Source of the DNA: Terriglobia bacterium
Lineage (GTDB): Bacteria > Acidobacteriota > Terriglobia > Acidiferrales > UBA7541
DNA: 64,000 nucleotides
Direction of reading: 5' to 3'
Assembly: GCA_023512135.1 (NCBI GenBank)
Contig: JAIMAG010000008.1
Location: 43,395-107,394 of the forward strand
Below are positions 1 through 8,723 of the stretch, one piece after another (the stretch's first letter is position 1; each line of letters starts with the position of its first letter). Made by a program: the position numbers and the translations under genes. The notes beneath the pieces were generated by a model that was not told the DNA's origin, made no database searches, and was given only the letters and a program-made list of their open reading frames with translations.

Positions 1-1
1 C

Positions 2-1060
2 TACCTCACCAAACCGTTCCATGTGGAAGAGCTCCGCAACAAGCTCGAGCGGCTGCTTCGTGCCGTGGAGATGGACCACGAAAATCGCATTCTGCGCGAG
101 CAGTTGCGCAGCCGGCCCGGCTTCGGGGGACTGGTCGGGATTTCCCCTCGCATGCAGAAGGTCTACAAATTGATTGAAAAAGTCAGTCAGCACAGCTACC
201 CCGTGCTTGTTCTGGGCGAAAGTGGCACCGGCAAGGAGCTGGTCGCGCGCTCCATCCATTTCTCCGGGCCGCGCCGCTCCGGCCCGTTCGTGCCGGTAGA
301 TTGCTCGGCTCTGGTGCCCACCCTGATCGAGTCGGAGCTGTTTGGCTATGTGAAAGGCGCCTTCACCGGCGCACTCCGCAGCAAGGTCGGCCTGCTGGAA
401 GCCGCTGATGGCGGTACACTGTTTCTCGACGAAATTGCTGATCTCCCCTTCGATCTGCAGGCCAAGCTGCTCCGCGCACTGCAGGAAAGAGAAATCCGCC
501 CGGTCGGCTCCAATGAACGCGTGCGCATCAACGTGCGAGTCATTGCAGCCACCAACCGAGACCTGGAAGCCGCCATCCGCAGCGGATCCTTCCGCCAGGA
601 CCTCTACTTCCGCTTGAACGTGGTGCAGATCAAGCTGCCGCCACTGCGGGAACGGAAAAGCGACATCCCGCTGCTCGTCAATCATTTCCTGGAAAAGTTC
701 AGTGATCCAGAGCGACCCGTGCGCTCCATTTCGGAAGAAGCCATGGCCCGCCTGATGGCCTACGACTGGCCGGGCAATGTGCGCGAACTGGAAAACGCAA
801 TCGAACGGGCGCTGGCACTGGGCAGCGGTCCGGTGCTGCAGCTGGCCGACTTGCCCTCGAATCTTCACTCCAGCAGCCCGGACCGGTTGCCGGCCAGCGA
901 TGAACTGCTTCCGCTCGAAGAGCTGGAACGACGCGCCATCTTTCGAGCCCTGCGTGAAACCGGCGGCGATAAGCTCGCCGCGGCACGCTTGCTCGGCATC
1001 GGCAAAACAACTCTCTACCGCAAATTGAAACAGTACGAAGCTGAACGCCAGTCCGCCTGA
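2..1060 (+). CDS. Sigma-54-dependent response regulator, NtrC family (5' end outside window)
   Basis: This regulator binds upstream of sigma-54 promoters and uses ATP to open them. The window starts inside the gene. The frame is open from base 2 and reads [11 protein letters not shown], the end of a receiver domain with its conserved Lys-Pro, so the GTG at 23 is not the true start. Next comes an AAA+ domain with Walker A GESGTGKE, the sigma-54 contact loop GAFTGA, Walker B GGTLFLDE and the arginine region [19 protein letters not shown] Fis-type helix-turn-helix ([18 protein letters not shown]) ends the protein. The histidine kinase gene 340 bases downstream is the obvious partner, but this is inferred from position. 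The target genes cannot be read from the window. Confidence 0.95.
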   Translation, partial: YLTKPFHVEELRNKLERLLRAVEMDHENRILREQLRSRPGFGGLVGISPRMQKVYKLIEKVSQHSYPVLVLGESGTGKELVARSIHFSGPRRSGPFVPVDCSALVPTLIESELFGYVKGAFTGALRSKVGLLEAADGGTLFLDEIADLPFDLQAKLLRALQEREIRPVGSNERVRINVRVIAATNRDLEAAIRSGSFRQDLYFRLNVVQIKLPPLRERKSDIPLLVNHFLEKFSDPERPVRSISEEAMARLMAYDWPGNVRELENAIERALALGSGPVLQLADLPSNLHSSSPDRLPASDELLPLEELERRAIFRALRETGGDKLAAARLLGIGKTTLYRKLKQYEAERQSA

Positions 1061-1157
1061 TTTCCGTTCGCATCTTCCGTCCCACAGGACCCCACTTCGG
1101 AAATGCCTCTGCTGGCCATCTCTGTTCTGGTTTTCCTAACTGGGAAGCAACTGCGCT

Positions 1158-1197
1158 CCGGTTTCGGAGTGGGAACGAGCCGTACTCCCCGAACCGG
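1158..1197 (+). other. Long imperfect hairpin between regulator and kinase genes
   Basis: Bases 1158-1170 pair with 1184-1197 with one mismatch and one bulge around a 13-base loop. There is no T-run after it, so it is not a standard terminator. It may be a structured leader or processing site of the kinase transcript. The rest of 1061-1275 holds nothing I recognise. Confidence 0.35.
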
Positions 1198-1275
1198 TCG
1201 TAGGGCTGAATCCGCAGGGGTTACCGCTTCCCCGGGCTGGAATGGACTGTGCAATGCCCATGTGGGGGGCTGCAG

Positions 1276-1386
1276 ATGAGGCAAGTAGACCGTTTTTCCA
1301 TTCACCCGCTCCTGCGCAGAGTTCTCGAATATGTGCTAGCCCTCGCCGCGGCACTGGTCTGCAGCTACCTGATTCTGCGCTTTTGA
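1276..1386 (+). CDS. Small predicted membrane peptide, 36 residues
   Basis: A short reading frame of 36 codons begins with ATG six bases after a run of six G (1264-1269), a usable ribosome site. The product has a basic N-terminal half (MRQVDRFSIHPLLRR) followed by one hydrophobic helix, VLALAAALVCSYLIL, and ends RF. It stops 12 bases before the histidine kinase start, so it could be co-translated with the kinase. I know no family for it. Seen: start signal, charge-then-helix layout, tight spacing. Inferred: a single-pass inner-membrane peptide that might act with the kinase. A chance frame is still possible. Confidence 0.4.
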   Translation: MRQVDRFSIHPLLRRVLEYVLALAAALVCSYLILRF

Positions 1387-1398
1387 TGGAAGCCTGCA

Positions 1399-4044
1399 AT
1401 GCGCGCAGCCTGGTCACAGTTCCGCCGCAGGGACACTGTCTCGGAGGCTGCTTGGGCAGCCTTCACCCGCGCCGCACTGGCCGGTGCATCCACGGACGAG
1501 CTGCTGGGGCGGGCTGCCCGGGGTCTGTTGGAGCTGGGCCGTGCTGATCGCGCCGGTATTTGGCTGGTTCGAGACCGGGAAGCGGAAACGTTGACCGGCG
1601 CGGTCGTGGATGCGTTGCTTTCGCCGGTTCCGCCGGCTTGGTGTCGAGCCCGGCTCCCCTCGCCCGCGCTGGGTATGTTGCTGCACAGCAGGGAACCGAT
1701 CGTCGCCGAGAGCAATCAGTTTGCCGAAGCGTCTGACCTGGAAGCCCTGACCGGTCTCCGCACCGTGGTTTGGTTGCCGCTCCGGACTGCCGAACGCCTC
1801 TGGGGAGTGGCCTGGGTCGGCTATCGCGATCCGGCTGAGCCACCGAAACCGCAGGTCCTGCATCCTTTCGTCGAGCAGCTGGTCGTTGTGCTCAGCGAAC
1901 GCGCCGCAAAGGAAGAACTCCATCGGCTGCAAGCGGCGGTCGCAGCGCTGGGAGAGCTTGTGCGGATGGTGTTTACCGGTACTTCCCGAACAGAGGTTTT
2001 TGCTCGCATTACCCAGGCGGTGGTGGCCCACACACCCGCGCACTGGGCTGCACTCGCCCGGTTAGACGGAGCCACATTGCACCTCCTCAGCGGTCACGGT
2101 CCGCCGGAGTTTTCCGCACCCCTGCATCTCCCAGAACTTCTGGCTGCCGCTTGCCGCGCCTGGGTGAACCGCACAGCGGTTTCGGCCAGGTTGCCCGGTC
2201 GAGCCGTGCCCCAGTCCGCCGCAGAATCCGTAACGGTGCTCCTGGTGCCGGTTCCGCTGCCGTGGGCGACACCCAGTCTGCTGCTGGCTGGATTCGAAGT
2301 CGAATCGCTGGAGGAATCTGCTCGCACTTACCTGCTCATGTTGGCGCAACTGGTCGCGCTGGCTGCGCATGCGGAACCTGTCGAATCCATGGGCGCCGAT
2401 GCCGCCGCGCTGCATCCGGCAGGGGAACGCACCGAGGAAACGGTGCAGGCTGAGGGCAGCGCCGCTCTGGCAGTGCAGGCGAGCCGCCTCGAGGCCGAGC
2501 TGCGCAGTGTGCTCGATTCGGTGCACGCCGGCATTCTGCTCGCAGACCGGTCAGGACAGATTCGCTACGTCAATCATCGCTTTGTGCAGTTGCTGGGTGT
2601 GGACCCGCTTCAGCAGCCGGAGCTGCGCCATCTCGATGCGCTGGCTGCCGCCGTTCAGGACCGCTTCCGCAATCCCGAAGAATTCGCCGAACGCTGGCGG
2701 CAGCTGCGCCGCGAACGGGAAGAAGTCTGCGTGGACGAGCTGGAGATGGTTCGTCCGACACGCAAAATCATCGAACGCTGTGCACGTCCGGTGCTGGACC
2801 GCGCGGGCCGGTGCCTGGGTTGGCTGGAGGTCTATCGCGACCTCACCCAGCAGCGCCTGATTCAGACCCAACTCGTGCAAACGGAAAAAATGGCGGCCCT
2901 CGGCCAGCTTGTCAGTGGCATCGCCCACGAGCTGAACAATCCGCTCACCTCCATCATGGGCTACGCACAATTGCTGCTCAGTCGCCGCCTGCACGAAGAC
3001 CGCATCGCCGATGCCGAAAAGATCTACCAGGAAGCAGAACGCGCCCGCCGGCTGGTGAAAAGCCTGCTCCTGTTTGCCCGCGAAGCCAAGCCGGAACACC
3101 GGCTCGTGGACCTGAACGAAATCGTCGAACGCACCCTGGCGCTGCGCAGCTACGAATTGAAGGTGGAAAACATTCAGGTCACACTCGATCTTGATCCCGA
3201 TCTGCCGCGAACCCTTGCCGATGCCCACCAGCTCCAGCAGGTGATCCTGAACCTCGTGGTCAACGCCGAGCAGGCTTTGCAGATGGCCCGCGGCAGCGGC
3301 AACATCTGGATTCGCACCCGTCGGGCGCCGGGCAACCGCATCGCGCTCGAAGTCGCCGACGATGGCCCCGGCATTCCCCCCGCGCTTGCTTCCCGCATCT
3401 TCGACCCGTTCTTTACCACCAAACCGCCGGGACTGGGCACCGGGCTGGGACTTTCGATCGCCTACGGCATCGTGCAGGAACACGGCGGTGAAATTACCGT
3501 GGATTCCCAGCCCGGCCAGGGTGCGACCTTTGTTGTGCAGCTGCCGGTTGTCACCGTGGCTGAGCCGTCACGACGGGTTGAGTCCCAGGCCAGTGCGGAG
3601 TGCCGTGTGCATCCCGGTCGGCGAATTCTGGTCGTCGAAGATGAGCCCACCGTCGCCCAGCTTATCGTGGACGTGCTTACCGAACAGGGCCACCAGGTCG
3701 AAGCGGTGCTCGACAGCCGCGAGGGCCTCCACCGGGTCTCCCAGCAGGACTACGACCTGGTCATCTGCGACCTGCGCATGCCCCGCCTGGATGGACGCGC
3801 TTTTTACGAAGCTCTGGTTCGCTCCGGCAGTCCCGCCCGCAACCGGCTGTTCTTCATCACCGGAGATACGCTTGCACCCCGTACCGTAGAGTTTTTGAAA
3901 ACGCACCAGATTCCCTACCTGGCCAAGCCGTTCCTGGTCGAAGAATTGACTCTGGCCGTGCACCGTCTGCTGGCGAGTTCTTCGGCCACCAATGCGGCTG
4001 ACCAGCCCGGGAAAACAGCTGCAGCCCCGGCGAGGAAATCATGA
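1399..4044 (+). CDS. Hybrid sensor histidine kinase: GAF-GAF-PAS-HisKA-HATPase-receiver
   Basis: This 881-residue kinase has no clear membrane helix, so it probably senses in the cytoplasm. Two GAF-like regions fill roughly residues 15-150 and 175-320, then a PAS domain at about 370-480 (ILLADRSGQIRYVNHRF). The HisKA box is GIAHELNNPLTSIMGY with the phospho-accepting His at residue 510. The ATPase part has the N box (NLVVNAEQAL), the G1 box (DDGPGIP) and the G2 box (GTGLGLSI). A C-terminal receiver starts ILVVEDEP and has Asp791 as phosphorylation site and Lys843 in KPF. The stop overlaps the next start by four bases (ATGA), so the two proteins are translationally coupled. The signal sensed is unknown. 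The sigma-54 regulator upstream is the likely output. Confidence 0.93.
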   Translation: MRAAWSQFRRRDTVSEAAWAAFTRAALAGASTDELLGRAARGLLELGRADRAGIWLVRDREAETLTGAVVDALLSPVPPAWCRARLPSPALGMLLHSREPIVAESNQFAEASDLEALTGLRTVVWLPLRTAERLWGVAWVGYRDPAEPPKPQVLHPFVEQLVVVLSERAAKEELHRLQAAVAALGELVRMVFTGTSRTEVFARITQAVVAHTPAHWAALARLDGATLHLLSGHGPPEFSAPLHLPELLAAACRAWVNRTAVSARLPGRAVPQSAAESVTVLLVPVPLPWATPSLLLAGFEVESLEESARTYLLMLAQLVALAAHAEPVESMGADAAALHPAGERTEETVQAEGSAALAVQASRLEAELRSVLDSVHAGILLADRSGQIRYVNHRFVQLLGVDPLQQPELRHLDALAAAVQDRFRNPEEFAERWRQLRREREEVCVDELEMVRPTRKIIERCARPVLDRAGRCLGWLEVYRDLTQQRLIQTQLVQTEKMAALGQLVSGIAHELNNPLTSIMGYAQLLLSRRLHEDRIADAEKIYQEAERARRLVKSLLLFAREAKPEHRLVDLNEIVERTLALRSYELKVENIQVTLDLDPDLPRTLADAHQLQQVILNLVVNAEQALQMARGSGNIWIRTRRAPGNRIALEVADDGPGIPPALASRIFDPFFTTKPPGLGTGLGLSIAYGIVQEHGGEITVDSQPGQGATFVVQLPVVTVAEPSRRVESQASAECRVHPGRRILVVEDEPTVAQLIVDVLTEQGHQVEAVLDSREGLHRVSQQDYDLVICDLRMPRLDGRAFYEALVRSGSPARNRLFFITGDTLAPRTVEFLKTHQIPYLAKPFLVEELTLAVHRLLASSSATNAADQPGKTAAAPARKS

Positions 4045-4673
4045 GCGCACCGCGACGAATGGTTCTGCTGGCTGTTGCCGAACCCACCCTGCGCCATCTG
4101 CTGGTTGCCCATCTGTTGCATGCGGATGGACCACTGCAACTGTCTGTTGCCACAGACTTCGAACAGGCCTGTCGGCAGGCCGAACGCCTGCGCCCGGAAG
4201 TGGTGATTCTCGATGAAACCTGTGCTGGGGATCGCCCGATGGGACAGGCAGTGCAACGGCTCGTCCCCCTGGCACCGGTCATCGCGTTGACCGATTCTGC
4301 CCGTCAGGCCGAATTGGCCGACTGGATCAGGACCGGAGACGTGGACGTGGTCCCTCAGGTGGGCAACTACCTGCCTGTGGTCTTTGCGCTGGTCTTCCGC
4401 CGGATTGCCCGGCCCGGCCCCCTGCGTGTGCCCCTGCGCGACGAGCTGGGCTGGCCCCCTGAACAATTCGCCGAAATCCTCCGGCACGAAGTCAACAATC
4501 CACTCACCGGCATCCTGGGCAATGCCGAACTGCTGCTCGCCCGCCGTGAACGACTCCCGGCGGCCGCCGTCCAACGGCTGGAAACGATCACAGAGCTTGC
4601 CGTCCGCTTGCGCGAGACCATTCGTCGCATCACTGCCCGCCTGGCCCAGGCACAGCAGGCCCGTTCGGCCTGA
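4041..4673 (+). CDS. Degenerate receiver plus H-box (DHp) protein without ATPase domain
   Basis: The 210-residue product has two parts. Residues 1-120 look like a receiver: VILDETC supplies a possible phospho-Asp at 58, but the usual acidic pair after strand 1 is replaced by VAEP and the conserved Lys is missing (VVPQVG). Residues 140-205 are a HisKA dimerisation helix, EILRHEVNNPLTGILGNAELLL, with His149 in the right context. No N, G1 or G2 ATPase box follows; the protein simply ends. It overlaps the hybrid kinase by four bases, so it should be made in step with it. It could act as a phosphotransfer protein, a decoy dimerisation partner or a tuner of that kinase. Family membership is clear; the role is inference. 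Confidence 0.8.
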   Translation: MSAPRRMVLLAVAEPTLRHLLVAHLLHADGPLQLSVATDFEQACRQAERLRPEVVILDETCAGDRPMGQAVQRLVPLAPVIALTDSARQAELADWIRTGDVDVVPQVGNYLPVVFALVFRRIARPGPLRVPLRDELGWPPEQFAEILRHEVNNPLTGILGNAELLLARRERLPAAAVQRLETITELAVRLRETIRRITARLAQAQQARSA

Positions 4674-4725
4674 GCGCATTCCCGGGGGAATCCGGGGGCA
4701 ACCGGATGAGGTGGCATTTTGTTGG

Positions 4726-5919
4726 CTAGGCCCGAAACAGAACTTCCTCGCGGTTGAACTGCCATGCCGCCAGCCCCAGACCCAGGGCGGCGTACACACA
4801 GGAGGAAATCAGCACCAGCGCAATGGACAGCCAGGGAAAGCTGCCAGTAAAAATTTCCTGTGCGACCAGCGAGACGTTCAGAATCGGTACCCAGGCCGTC
4901 ACCGGATTGATTTCCACTCCGGGCAGCACCGAGCCGATCGCAGGCAGCAGCACCCCGAGCATCACGTAGCCGGTATAGCTCTGCGCTTCCTTGTAGCTTT
5001 TCGCAAACACCGCCAGCGCGAGCAGCACACCCGACAGCAGCACCGCCACCGGCAGCACCAGCGCGAAGACCAGCACTGCAGAACCCGCACTCACTGTGAA
5101 CGTCTCGCTGGCCCCGGATCCGCCCCGCTGCAGATAGAGGACACTGTAGGCAAAGGAGCCCAGCGCCAGCAGCGTCGTGACCAGCGAAAGGGTCAGGACC
5201 ACGAGGAATTTTCCGGCCACCAGCTCGATCCGCCGTGCGGCACTGGCCAGCAAAGTTTCCAGCGTGCCTCGTTCTTTTTCCCCCGCCGTCAGGTCGATGG
5301 CCGGGTGCAGGGCCCCGCTGGCACACAAGAGGATGATGAAATACGGCAGCAACCGCCCGAGCCGCATCCCGGCGACCTGTTCCGCCCGGGCCACATCTTC
5401 GCGCCGCGTCTCGACCGGTTTCAACAGTGCTGCGGAAAATCCCCGACTGGCCAGCCGGCGACCCACCACCTGCTCCCGGTATTCTCGCGCGATGGCTTCC
5501 AGCCGTTCGGCAGCCGCTTCCGAGCGCAGCTCGGTTTGATACAGGTAGATGCGAATCTCCGGTGCCGGTGCGCCCTGCTCCAGGCTGGCCTGAAAACCGG
5601 GCGGGAATTCCACCGCGGCCCGCAGCTTCTTCTCGTTGATTTGTTCGCGGAAGTTGGCTTCGGGCGCCACCACGTCGAACTGTTCGTCGGCCCGAATCCG
5701 CGCGGCCAGCTCTGGGGCGTGTTCTTCGCCGAGCAGCATGATCCGTTGGGCTTCCCGCCGGGTTTTCTCCAGGCTCATTTCGGAGAGTTTGGCAAATCCC
5801 GTTGACAGCAGCGGAAACAGCACCAGCGGAAAGACGAGCGTGGCGAACAGGGTGCGCCGGTCGCGCATCATATCCAGCAACTCTTTGCGATAGACGATCA
5901 GAACATTCCGCAACGTCAC
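4726..5919 (-). CDS. ABC-2 type transporter permease (NatB/YhaP-like), second of a pair
   Basis: Membrane subunit of an ABC exporter, 397 residues. It begins LRNVLIVYRKELLDMMRDRRT, the cytoplasmic N-terminus typical of NatB-like permeases, then one membrane helix (FATLVFPLVLFPLL), a long extracytoplasmic domain to about residue 180, and five or six helices in the C-terminal half. The coupling segment DLTAGEKERGTLETLLASA is diagnostic of ABC-2 permeases. It lies 15 bases after the related permease gene, and the two share this motif, so they probably form a heterodimer served by the ATPase at 7134-7871. The substrate is not shown; relatives export sodium ions or small toxic compounds. Confidence 0.9.
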   Translation of the reverse strand: MTLRNVLIVYRKELLDMMRDRRTLFATLVFPLVLFPLLSTGFAKLSEMSLEKTRREAQRIMLLGEEHAPELAARIRADEQFDVVAPEANFREQINEKKLRAAVEFPPGFQASLEQGAPAPEIRIYLYQTELRSEAAAERLEAIAREYREQVVGRRLASRGFSAALLKPVETRREDVARAEQVAGMRLGRLLPYFIILLCASGALHPAIDLTAGEKERGTLETLLASAARRIELVAGKFLVVLTLSLVTTLLALGSFAYSVLYLQRGGSGASETFTVSAGSAVLVFALVLPVAVLLSGVLLALAVFAKSYKEAQSYTGYVMLGVLLPAIGSVLPGVEINPVTAWVPILNVSLVAQEIFTGSFPWLSIALVLISSCVYAALGLGLAAWQFNREEVLFRA

Positions 5920-5934
5920 GGATAGCCTCCGGCT

Positions 5935-7137
5935 CTAGGACCGGAACAGAACTTCTTCCCGGTGAAATTGTCGCACCGCGGCCCACAGCGCCAAGGCCGC
6001 GTAGACGCAGGTGGAGCCGAAAATGATGCCAATCAGCTTCCAGGGATAGTTGCCCACGAAGATTTCCTTTGCCACCAGGGCCACGTTCAGCACCGGCACC
6101 AGCGCCAGTTTCGGCGTCAGCTCGATGCCCGGCAGCATCGAAGCCACGGCCGGCAGAATCACGACGAACAGCAGGGGCCCGAGATAGGTCTGTGCTTCCC
6201 GGTAATTCCGCGCCAGGAGCGCAACGGCCATCAGACCGGCAGCGAACGTCACCGCCAGCGGGAGCACCATGAAAAACACTGCGGCCGCCGCCTTCGCGCT
6301 GAGCGCCAGCACGAGCCGGTCGCTGACCCTGGCCAGCAGGCCGGCACCCAGCGTCGCGGTCAGAGAGAAGGAAGCAATCGCCAGAGCCGTCGTCACGGCC
6401 GCCACCAGCGACACCAGCAGGAATTTCCCCAGCACTAGGTCGGTGCGCCGGACCGGGCTGGCCAGAACGGTTTCGATGGTTCCGCGTTCTTTCTCGCCGG
6501 CGGTTACATCCATCGCGGGATACATCGCACCGGTCAGGCACAGAGCGATGATGAAATAGGGCAGCAGCAGGCCCAGGATGTTTCCGCCGACCCGCTCGGC
6601 GGTGGCCACGTTCTGCTTCGCAATCCGGAACGGCTCGCCGATTCCCTCCGGCAAGCCCTGCGTGGCCAACCGCTGCTGAACCAGTTCCGCGCCGAACCGG
6701 GCAAGGGTTTCCTCGATGTCGTCGGCGGCTTCGTCGGAGCGCTGGTCGCTGCTGTTGTAGTAGAGGAGCACGCTCTGCGACGCGTCCGGGCGGGCGCGCA
6801 AGTGCTCCTCGAACCCGGACGGGAATTCCACTACTGCGCGCAACCGTTTGGCGAGGATCGCTGCGCGGAAATCCTCGTCGGCAGCCACTGTTTCCAGCTC
6901 CGGATGCGCCCGCAGTTGTGCCGCCAAGGTTGGCGCATGTTCGGCTCCGCGGATTCCGGCCACCAGTTTTTCCTGTCCGATCCTCGTCATGATCATGAAT
7001 CCGAGTGTCCCAAAGCCCAGAAACAACAATGGAAACAGCAGGATCGGCAGCAGGATCGAGGAGATCAACGTGCGCCGGTCGCGCAGCGTATCCAGCAGCT
7101 CCTTTCGGAAAACGGTGCTGACGCTTTGTAGATTCAC
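5935..7137 (-). CDS. ABC-2 type transporter permease (NatB-like), first of a pair
   Basis: This 400-residue permease is a paralogue of the next gene, starting VSTVFRKELLDTLRDRRTL and carrying the same signature (DVTAGEKERGTIETVLASP) after the extracytoplasmic domain. One helix lies near residues 25-45, a soluble loop runs to about 190, and several helices fill the rest. Its start overlaps the stop of the ATPase gene by four bases (ATGA), so ATPase and permease are coupled. Gene order ATPase-permease-permease is that of NatAB-type exporters. The likely origin is tandem duplication, given the shared length and motif positions. Confidence 0.9.
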   Translation of the reverse strand: MNLQSVSTVFRKELLDTLRDRRTLISSILLPILLFPLLFLGFGTLGFMIMTRIGQEKLVAGIRGAEHAPTLAAQLRAHPELETVAADEDFRAAILAKRLRAVVEFPSGFEEHLRARPDASQSVLLYYNSSDQRSDEAADDIEETLARFGAELVQQRLATQGLPEGIGEPFRIAKQNVATAERVGGNILGLLLPYFIIALCLTGAMYPAMDVTAGEKERGTIETVLASPVRRTDLVLGKFLLVSLVAAVTTALAIASFSLTATLGAGLLARVSDRLVLALSAKAAAAVFFMVLPLAVTFAAGLMAVALLARNYREAQTYLGPLLFVVILPAVASMLPGIELTPKLALVPVLNVALVAKEIFVGNYPWKLIGIIFGSTCVYAALALWAAVRQFHREEVLFRS

Positions 7138-7871
7138 GCTGGTTGCTCGACGACCCGGATGAAAATTTCTTCCAGGTCGGTTTCGTTGTACCGTCGCTGC
7201 AATTCGGCCAGGGTGCCCTCGGCCCGCAGCGTGCCGTTATGGATGATGCCGATGGTGTCGCACAGTTTTTCGGCTTCGCTCATCACGTGGGTTGAAAAGA
7301 TGACTGTTTTTCCGCGCGCTCGGCAGTCGCGAATGAACCCCACAATGGTTCGCGCCGTCATGACATCGAGCCCGACGGTCGGTTCGTCGAAAATCATCAC
7401 CGGCGGATCGTGCACCAGCGTGCGGGCAATCGAGACTTTCTGCTTCATTCCCGTGGACAGCTTGTCGCAGCGCCGGTCGCGAAACGAATGCATATCCAGC
7501 GTGGTGAACAGTTCCTCGATGCGAGCCCGCAGTGCGTTCTCCTCCATCCCGTGCAGCCGCCCGAAATACGCCACCATCTCTTCGGCCGTCAGCCGCCCGT
7601 ACAGCGCGGTGGCCGTGGAAAGAAAACCCACGTGCTGACGCACCTTTTCCGGCTCCTGGACCACGTCGTAGCCGGCCACGCGGGCAGTGCCTTCGGTTGG
7701 CTGCAGGATGGTTGCCAGCATGCGCAGTGTGGTCGTCTTCCCTGCGCCGTTAGCACCCAGCAGGCCGTAGATTTGTCCGGGCAGGGCCCGGAAACTCACC
7801 CGGTCGACCGCGCGAATTTCCCCGCGCTTCCGATCCTGAAACACTTTCGTCAGTCCATGGGCTTCGATCAT
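7134..7871 (-). CDS. ABC transporter ATP-binding protein (NatA-like)
   Basis: ATPase of the exporter encoded with the two permeases. From the ATG at 7871 it has 245 residues: Walker A GANGAGKTT, signature LSTGMKQKV, Walker B MIFDEPTVGLD and the switch His in FSTHV. The frame stays open 20 codons further upstream, but the family start MIEAHGLTKVF at 7871 fits homologues better than the longer, unconserved N-terminus. It is the first gene of a three-gene minus-strand operon. The same region, 7872-7958, separates it from the yjbQ gene and contains nothing else that I recognise. Confidence 0.93.
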   Translation of the reverse strand: MIEAHGLTKVFQDRKRGEIRAVDRVSFRALPGQIYGLLGANGAGKTTTLRMLATILQPTEGTARVAGYDVVQEPEKVRQHVGFLSTATALYGRLTAEEMVAYFGRLHGMEENALRARIEELFTTLDMHSFRDRRCDKLSTGMKQKVSIARTLVHDPPVMIFDEPTVGLDVMTARTIVGFIRDCRARGKTVIFSTHVMSEAEKLCDTIGIIHNGTLRAEGTLAELQRRYNETDLEEIFIRVVEQPA

Positions 7872-7958
7872 GTTCAACCGCCGTTGCTGGACTTTCTCGT
7901 TCCCTGCACCTACAGGGTACGCTGCCGCCACACGACAAGTTTCAGCCGGAGCCGCAGC

Positions 7959-8369
7959 CTACTCTCCCAGAACTTTCACCAACACGCGTTTCGGCCGTCC
8001 GCCGTCGAATTCCGCGAAAAATACCTTCTGCCACGGCCCCAGCACCGGCTTGCCATTTTCGACCGACAGGGCCACCTGCTGTCCCGTGAGCAGGTTTTTC
8101 AGGTACGCGCCGGCGTTGCTTTCGCCTTTTGTGAATTGGTACCCCTCGCGTTCGGGGGCCAGTCCCTCGAGCCATTCCAGCAGGTCGCGGTGCAGAGGCT
8201 CGTCCTCCTGCCCGACGAACACACCGGCGTTGTTGTGCATCGAGCTCACCAGCACGATGCCTTCCATGATCTCGGCTTTGGTAATGGCCTGGCTGACCCG
8301 CGGGGTCAGGTCTACTATTTCCCGCTTGTTCTTCGTCTGGATGGTGACGTATTCGTTCCAGATTCTCAT
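7959..8369 (-). CDS. yjbQ: YjbQ family (UPF0047) protein, thiamine-phosphate-synthase-like fold
   Basis: The 136-residue protein matches the YjbQ/UPF0047 family from end to end, at the family's usual length. It has SSMHNNAGVFVGQEDEP with the conserved His, then GESNAGAYLKNLLTGQQV and LGPWQKVFFAEFDG, the typical C-terminal strand pair. YjbQ proteins show weak thiamine-phosphate synthase activity in vitro, but the in vivo role is unsettled. An AGGAG lies seven bases before the ATG. It stands alone between the ABC exporter and a tiny zinc-ribbon gene on the same strand, with no thiamine genes nearby. Confidence 0.9.
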   Translation of the reverse strand: MRIWNEYVTIQTKNKREIVDLTPRVSQAITKAEIMEGIVLVSSMHNNAGVFVGQEDEPLHRDLLEWLEGLAPEREGYQFTKGESNAGAYLKNLLTGQQVALSVENGKPVLGPWQKVFFAEFDGGRPKRVLVKVLGE

Positions 8370-8533
8370 CCTTCCACTCCTGCCTGCAGATTTCTCCTCT
8401 GTGCGAACTTCTCCCCCGGTCCGCGCACGGCTGTCCGGCTGCCCGCGTACGCGGCGGGACTAGGAGAAAGGTTTTCTGGCGAATGAACCGAAGGGCGCTC
8501 TGGCGCCATGCCGATTGGGCCAAGCCTCCGAAC

Positions 8534-8680
8534 TTACTCTTTGTGGCAGTTCGGGCATTGCTTAGCTTCGTAGTGATCGGCGCTGACCCGGAACATGTTG
8601 TTGCACGTCACGCAGACCCGGTGAATCACCGCCTGCGGTTTCTGTGACGGTGCCGTTTCCGTTTTGGTCTGCTGGGTCAT
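8534..8680 (-). CDS. Small zinc-ribbon protein, 48 residues
   Basis: A 48-codon gene lies between yjbQ and the MFS gene. The product has a Gln/Thr-rich head (MTQQTKTETAPSQKPQ) and one zinc ribbon: CVTC at about residues 24-27 and CPNC at 43-46, followed by HKE at the C-terminus. Such single-ribbon proteins may bind RNA, DNA or protein; I cannot choose. There is no purine-rich ribosome site before the ATG. Instead an extended -10 element sits only 10-18 bases upstream, so the transcript may start almost at the start codon. That arrangement supports it as a real, leaderless gene. Confidence 0.7.
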   Translation of the reverse strand: MTQQTKTETAPSQKPQAVIHRVCVTCNNMFRVSADHYEAKQCPNCHKE

Positions 8681-8689
8681 ACCGGCGTG

Positions 8690-8698
8690 ATTCTAGCA
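8690..8698 (-). promoter_or_regulatory. Extended -10 promoter of the small zinc-ribbon gene
   Basis: On the minus strand the bases read TGCTAGAAT, an extended -10 (TG-N-TATAAT type). Transcription would start about seven bases on, close to 8683, only about three bases before the ATG at 8680. No good -35 is seen, which extended -10 promoters tolerate. Confidence 0.45.
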
Positions 8699-8723
8699 CA
8701 GGCATTCTGCCCGCGCAGCCGCC

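Noticed and set aside
4712..4727. Sigma-54-like sequence TGGCAT-N6-GGCT
   Set aside because: GG and GC spacing is right, but the -12 part is imperfect and it points into the 3' end of a gene on the opposite strand.
4367..6541. 724-codon open frame on the minus strand over the ABC permeases
   Set aside because: It is a frame shadow of the two permeases; those have family motifs and membrane helices, while this frame is Gly/Arg-rich without motifs.
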